Assembly: GCA_005791325.1 (NCBI GenBank)
Contig: SXXA01000088.1
Coordinates: 1-10,503 of the forward strand
Source: Actinomycetota bacterium
Lineage (GTDB): Bacteria > Margulisbacteria > Marinamargulisbacteria > SXXA01
Reading direction: 5' to 3'
Length of the DNA stretch: 10,503 bases
Part shown: one piece after another, positions 7,637 to 10,503 of the stretch
Numbering within the stretch: position 1 is the first letter of the stretch
How the letters are laid out: each line of letters begins with the position of its first letter
Translations under genes and position numbers: made by a program
The notes under the pieces: model-generated
The model's database searches: none
What the model saw: only the letters and a program-made list of their open reading frames with translations
Told to the model about the DNA's origin: nothing

Positions 7637-7652
7637 CCTCATGCCTCATGAG
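7637..7652 (+). repeat. Tandem 7-mer and overlapping perfect inverted repeat upstream of folD
   Basis: CCTCATG occurs twice back to back (7637-7643 and 7644-7650), and CTCATG (7638-7643), spacer CCT, CATGAG (7647-7652) is a perfect 6-bp inverted repeat. It lies directly after a TATAAC box (7631-7636) and about 20 bases before the folD start codon, a position suited to an operator or small leader hairpin. The role is inferred only from position. Confidence 0.3.
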
Positions 7653-7660
7653 CGGATGAG

Positions 7661-7665
7661 AAAGG
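7661..7665 (+). promoter_or_regulatory. Ribosome binding site of folD
   Basis: AAAGG, within GAGAAAGGTAACC, ends 7 bases before the ATG at 7673. This fixes the folD start and agrees with the family N-terminus, in which a short lead-in precedes LIDGKA. Confidence 0.6.
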
Positions 7666-7672
7666 TAACCCG

Positions 7673-8554
7673 ATGCCCCCGACGTTGATAGATGGTAAAG
7701 CAATGAGCGATTCCTTGTTATTAGAATTAACCCAAACGGTTCAGCAATTTCGAGCCAACACGGGGCGAGATCCTGGGTTGGCGGTGGTATTGGTTGGTTC
7801 GAATGCTGCCTCGCAATTTTATGTAGAGGCCAAAAAACGAGCGTGTCATCGGGTTGGTATAACCAGTTACGATTATCGCTTGGCAGCCAGTGATGGGCAA
7901 GGGGCTTTATTGGAGCTCATTGATCATTTAAATCAAGACCCCGACATTCATGGGATATTGGTTCAATTGCCACTTCCTAAAGGGTTTGATGAGCAATTGG
8001 TGATTGAGCGAATTCAGCCAAGCAAAGATGTGGATGGGTTTCATCCCATGAATTTGGGTCGGGTGTTTCAGGGGTTATCTGGTTTTCGGTCATGCACCCC
8101 ATATGGGGTCGTTCGTTTGTTGGAGCACCAAGGGATTGCCACCGCGGGGGCCCATGTGGTGATTGTGGGTCGGAGTAATATTGTGGGGAAACCGTTGGCT
8201 GCATTGCTTGTTCAAAAAGGTGTGGATGCAACGGTGACATTGGCCCATTCCAAAACCCGTCATTTGTCACATGTGACCCAATCAGCGGATATTTTGGTGG
8301 CAGCGATTGGGGTGCCGGAATTTATTACAGGAGCGATGGTGAAAGAGGGGGCAGTGGTGATAGATGTTGGTATTAATCGAATTGAAGATCGGCGACAACC
8401 CAAAGGGTATCGTATTGTAGGGGATGTGGATTTTGATTCGGTTTCCCCTCGATGTTCGGCCATTACCCCTGTTCCCGGTGGGGTTGGCCCCATGACCATA
8501 GCGATGTTGTTGAACAATACAGTGGAAGCTGCTCGTTCACATGCTGGGATTTAG
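7673..8554 (+). CDS. folD: Bifunctional methylene-THF dehydrogenase / methenyl-THF cyclohydrolase FolD
   Basis: A 293-residue cytosolic enzyme that oxidises 5,10-methylene-tetrahydrofolate with NAD(P)+ and hydrolyses the methenyl product to 10-formyl-tetrahydrofolate, feeding purine and initiator formyl-Met synthesis. Seen: LIDGKA at the N-terminus; SQFYVEAKKRACHRVGI (47-63) with the catalytic lysine at 54; VQLPLP (97-102); KDVDGF (118-123); the Rossmann-fold nucleotide-binding loop GRSNIVGKP (166-174); VIDVGIN (229-235) and the C-terminal PVPGGVGPMT (266-275). All hallmark residues are intact and the length is typical. It is preceded by a good Shine-Dalgarno and overlaps the next gene by 14 bases. 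The TATAAT (7620-7625) and TATAAC (7631-7636) boxes in the 54-base gap upstream hint at a promoter for folD-ogt-alaS, though no good -35 box accompanies them. Confidence 0.97.
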   Translation: MPPTLIDGKAMSDSLLLELTQTVQQFRANTGRDPGLAVVLVGSNAASQFYVEAKKRACHRVGITSYDYRLAASDGQGALLELIDHLNQDPDIHGILVQLPLPKGFDEQLVIERIQPSKDVDGFHPMNLGRVFQGLSGFRSCTPYGVVRLLEHQGIATAGAHVVIVGRSNIVGKPLAALLVQKGVDATVTLAHSKTRHLSHVTQSADILVAAIGVPEFITGAMVKEGAVVIDVGINRIEDRRQPKGYRIVGDVDFDSVSPRCSAITPVPGGVGPMTIAMLLNNTVEAARSHAGI

Positions 8555-8963
8555 GGTTGAATGGCAACAGGGTGCGGTGATACGGATTCGATTGGCCAAT
8601 GGATCCGCGACACTTTCCCTGCAAGACATTAGTCAGTTGCCCTTGTCTCAATTGGATTGGTCGAGGGTGACCCCTGCCCAAAAACGGGTATATTGGGTAT
8701 TGGCACAGGTTCCAATGGGGCGAGTGGTAACCTATGCCCAATTGGCTCAAATGGTTGGAATGAGCAATGGGGCGAGATGGGTGGCAAGATGGATGGCCCG
8801 CAACCCTTTTTTGGGGCGAATACCGTGTCATCGGGTGGTATTGTCGACGGGTAAGGTGGGCGGCTATCAATATGGCGAGTCGGCTAAGCAATGGCTATTG
8901 CAACAAGAATATGATCTTATATCGAGTAGGGGATTGGCGCAGATACAAGGAGAGGATGTATGA
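8541..8963 (+). CDS. Methylated-DNA--[protein]-cysteine S-methyltransferase (Ogt/MGMT type)
   Basis: A 140-residue suicide DNA-repair protein that transfers alkyl groups from O6-alkylguanine (or O4-alkylthymine) to its own cysteine. Seen: PAQKRVYWVLAQVPMGRVVTYAQLA (45-69, including the conserved Tyr65), the recognition-helix segment GARWVARWMARNP (77-89) with Arg79 where the family keeps its arginine finger, the active-site IPCHRVV (94-100) with acceptor Cys96, and GGYQYG followed by KQWLLQQE (107-123). The PCHR motif, not PWHR, indicates a true alkyltransferase and not an alkyltransferase-like protein. The N-terminal domain is much shorter than in Ada-C/Ogt (about 40 residues), so this is close to a minimal catalytic domain. 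Its start overlaps folD by 14 bases without a clear Shine-Dalgarno, and its TGA overlaps the alaS ATG (ATGA), pointing to translational coupling across folD-ogt-alaS. Whether it corresponds to ogt or to the ada C-terminal domain cannot be told. Confidence 0.92.
   Translation: MLGFRVEWQQGAVIRIRLANGSATLSLQDISQLPLSQLDWSRVTPAQKRVYWVLAQVPMGRVVTYAQLAQMVGMSNGARWVARWMARNPFLGRIPCHRVVLSTGKVGGYQYGESAKQWLLQQEYDLISSRGLAQIQGEDV
8947..8955 (+). promoter_or_regulatory. Strong Shine-Dalgarno of alaS inside the alkyltransferase gene
   Basis: AAGGAGAGG lies within the last codons of the upstream gene, with AGGAG 7 bases before the ATG at 8960. It is the best ribosome binding site in the window. It fixes the alaS start and suggests high, partly independent initiation despite the ATGA overlap. 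Confidence 0.7.
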
Positions 8964-10503
8964 CAGGTTGGACCAGCACTGAGATACGAGAGGCGTTTTT
9001 GGGTTTTTTTTCTAAGCATTCACACCACGTGATTCCTCACTCCTCCTTAATTCCAAATAATGATCCAACGTTGTTATTTATTAATTCAGGTATGGCCCCA
9101 TTAAAGTCATATTTTACGGGTGAGCAAACACCACCCCATTCCATGTTATGTAATGTTCAGCCGTGTATTCGCACGATAGATATCGATGACGTTGGGGACC
9201 GGCATCATTTAACGTTGTTTGAAATGTTAGGGAGTTGGTCAATTGGGGATTATTTTAAAGATCGTGCCATTGAATTGGCATTTGAGCTACTAACCACTGT
9301 GTTTAAGTTCCCATTGGAGCGGTTGTATGTAACCGTGTATGAAGGTCATTCAGAATTTAACTTACCAGCTGATCACGAGTCCGCGGCTATTTGGCGGCGG
9401 GTTGGAATACCCGAATCGCATATTGTTTGGCAACCCCATTCGGATAGTTTTTGGGGCCCATCGGGTGAAACCGGACCTTGCGGGCCTTGTACAGAGGTGT
9501 TTTTTGATACGGGTGATGAGCATGGTGTGTCGTATCATCTTAGTGGTGTATTTGATACCAAACGCTACATTGAGATTTGGAATGCAGGGGTATTTATGGA
9601 GTGGTTTAAGTCTCATAACGGTTCTTTTTCACCCCTATCCATCAAAAGTGTCGATACCGGATCGGGTCTCGAACGAATGGCCATGGTTTTAAATGGGCAT
9701 TCATCCGTATATGAAACTGACTTATTGTCCACGCTCATACAAGTGATTAGACAGCAAATGCCCGCACATGTGCCGGATCAATCCCTTCGCATTTTAGCCG
9801 ATCATATCAAAGCGGCTTCATTTATTATGTCGGAGGGGATTGCCCCATCTAATGAGGGACGTGGCTATATTGTTAGGAGGCTGATTCGTCGGTGTATGGG
9901 AACAGCAGCACGTCTAGATACCCACTTGGATGGGGTGGCTGCTATTCGGCAAGTGGTTCAGCAAATGGGGTCTACGTATCCCCTTTTACGTCAGTTTGAA
10001 GATCAAATTATGGGGTGGTGGAATCAGGAGAATGAGACTTTTTCGTTGGCATTGCGGGAGGGTCTTATTCGATTAAATGAACGACTGCACCTTCATACGG
10101 GGTCTGTTTTTTCTGGTAAAGATGCCTTTGATTTGGTATCAACGTATGGTATTCCCTATGACATGGTGAGGGATTCACTCGCCCAACTTGGTAAACAGGT
10201 TGATCAGGCGTCTTATGATGAAGCGGTGGCAGAACATAAACAGGTGTCTAGACAGTCAAAATTGACAATATCAGGTATGAATGGGGGGGGCATTGATGGT
10301 ATTCGCCAGCTTGCTGTTACGATGCCAACAGCCTTTGTGGGGTACGAATTAATGGGGTGTGAGGCTGAAGTGATGGATGTGTTTCCTGTTGAAGGGCGTG
10401 GTTGGGGGTTGGTCACAACCCAAACATGTTTTTATGCGGAATCGGGGGGGCAAGTGGGTGATGTGGGGGTGATTGAATCGGATCACGCCGTTTTTCGCCG
10501 TCG
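8960..10503 (+). CDS. alaS: Alanine--tRNA ligase, N-terminal part (3' end outside window)
   Basis: Open to the window end with no stop (514 complete codons). AlaRS activates alanine with ATP and charges tRNA-Ala. Class II catalytic core seen: DPTLLFINSGMAPLKSYFTG (35-54, motif 1 region); QPCIRTIDIDDVGDRHHLTL (67-86) with FEMLGSWSIGDYFK (87-100), the motif 2 region; FWGPSGETGPCGPCTEV (164-180); YIEIWNAGVFMEWF (203-216); and motif 3, VDTGSGLERMAMVL (231-244). The tRNA-recognition part follows with RILADHIKAASF (277-288) and PSNEGRGYIVRRLIRR (296-311). The editing-domain entrance FYAESGGQVGD (491-501) is present; its metal-binding HxxxH and C-Ala domain lie beyond the window. ATG at 8960 overlaps the alkyltransferase stop and has a strong Shine-Dalgarno. 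The CIRTIDIDDVGDRHHLT and SWSIGDYFK variants differ from the E. coli-type sequence and resemble a second lineage of bacterial AlaRS, an impression from memory only. Runs of eight Gs (10283-10290) and seven Gs (10444-10450) lie in frame. An incomplete protein on this record, not a truncated gene. Confidence 0.97.
   Translation, partial: MTGWTSTEIREAFLGFFSKHSHHVIPHSSLIPNNDPTLLFINSGMAPLKSYFTGEQTPPHSMLCNVQPCIRTIDIDDVGDRHHLTLFEMLGSWSIGDYFKDRAIELAFELLTTVFKFPLERLYVTVYEGHSEFNLPADHESAAIWRRVGIPESHIVWQPHSDSFWGPSGETGPCGPCTEVFFDTGDEHGVSYHLSGVFDTKRYIEIWNAGVFMEWFKSHNGSFSPLSIKSVDTGSGLERMAMVLNGHSSVYETDLLSTLIQVIRQQMPAHVPDQSLRILADHIKAASFIMSEGIAPSNEGRGYIVRRLIRRCMGTAARLDTHLDGVAAIRQVVQQMGSTYPLLRQFEDQIMGWWNQENETFSLALREGLIRLNERLHLHTGSVFSGKDAFDLVSTYGIPYDMVRDSLAQLGKQVDQASYDEAVAEHKQVSRQSKLTISGMNGGGIDGIRQLAVTMPTAFVGYELMGCEAEVMDVFPVEGRGWGLVTTQTCFYAESGGQVGDVGVIESDHAVFRR

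Noticed and set aside
8713..8776. Repeated 12-mer CAATGGGGCGAG (8713-8724 and 8765-8776) inside the alkyltransferase gene
   Set aside because: Both copies lie in conserved coding sequence, in different protein motifs, and no third copy was noticed; likely chance driven by GGG codon use.
1..10503. Mobile element, prophage, CRISPR, toxin-antitoxin or defence system
   Set aside because: No recombinase, phage, Cas, small overlapping toxin/antitoxin pair or spaced repeats were found; nearly all of the sequence is accounted for by core genes.

Overview
The window is an ordinary-looking stretch of bacterial chromosome of moderate GC content. It is densely packed with core genes and uses the standard bacterial code: TGA ends terC, the metallopeptidase gene, comEC and the alkyltransferase gene, and Trp is TGG. 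I see no integrase, transposase, phage gene, CRISPR array, tRNA or rRNA. The phylum cannot be fixed from the sequence alone. The primary sigma factor is bacterial, and the alanyl-tRNA synthetase has the 'VGDRHHLT...SWSIGDYFK' form of its catalytic core instead of the E. coli-like form. Together these suggest an uncultivated or poorly sampled lineage, but that is inference.

Layout from left to right: (1) the 3' part of a TerC-family membrane protein gene, overlapping by 4 bases with rsgA, a circularly permuted ribosome-assembly GTPase (1-1613, plus). (2) A stand-alone protein with a HELGH zinc-peptidase motif and a hydrophobic N-terminus (1707-2924, plus), convergent with (3) comEC, the DNA-uptake channel of natural transformation (2975-5284, minus). 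(4) The primary sigma factor gene (5421-6497, minus), reading towards comEC. (5) A divergent-promoter-type region (6498-6634) holding a dyad and two mutually exclusive hairpins in the sigma-factor leader. (6) An unrecognised, probably exported protein (6635-7618, plus). (7) A tightly overlapping cluster folD - ogt-like alkyltransferase - alaS (7673 to the window end, plus).

The genes cover ribosome maturation, transcription, one-carbon metabolism, DNA alkylation repair, tRNA charging and DNA uptake. Only folD/ogt/alaS and terC/rsgA are linked closely enough to argue for co-translation. No new multi-gene system is evident. The items most worth a second look are the divergent metallopeptidase, the exported unknown protein, the sigma-factor leader structure and the long G/C homopolymer tracts inside genes. 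Every gene-free stretch is shorter than 150 bases.
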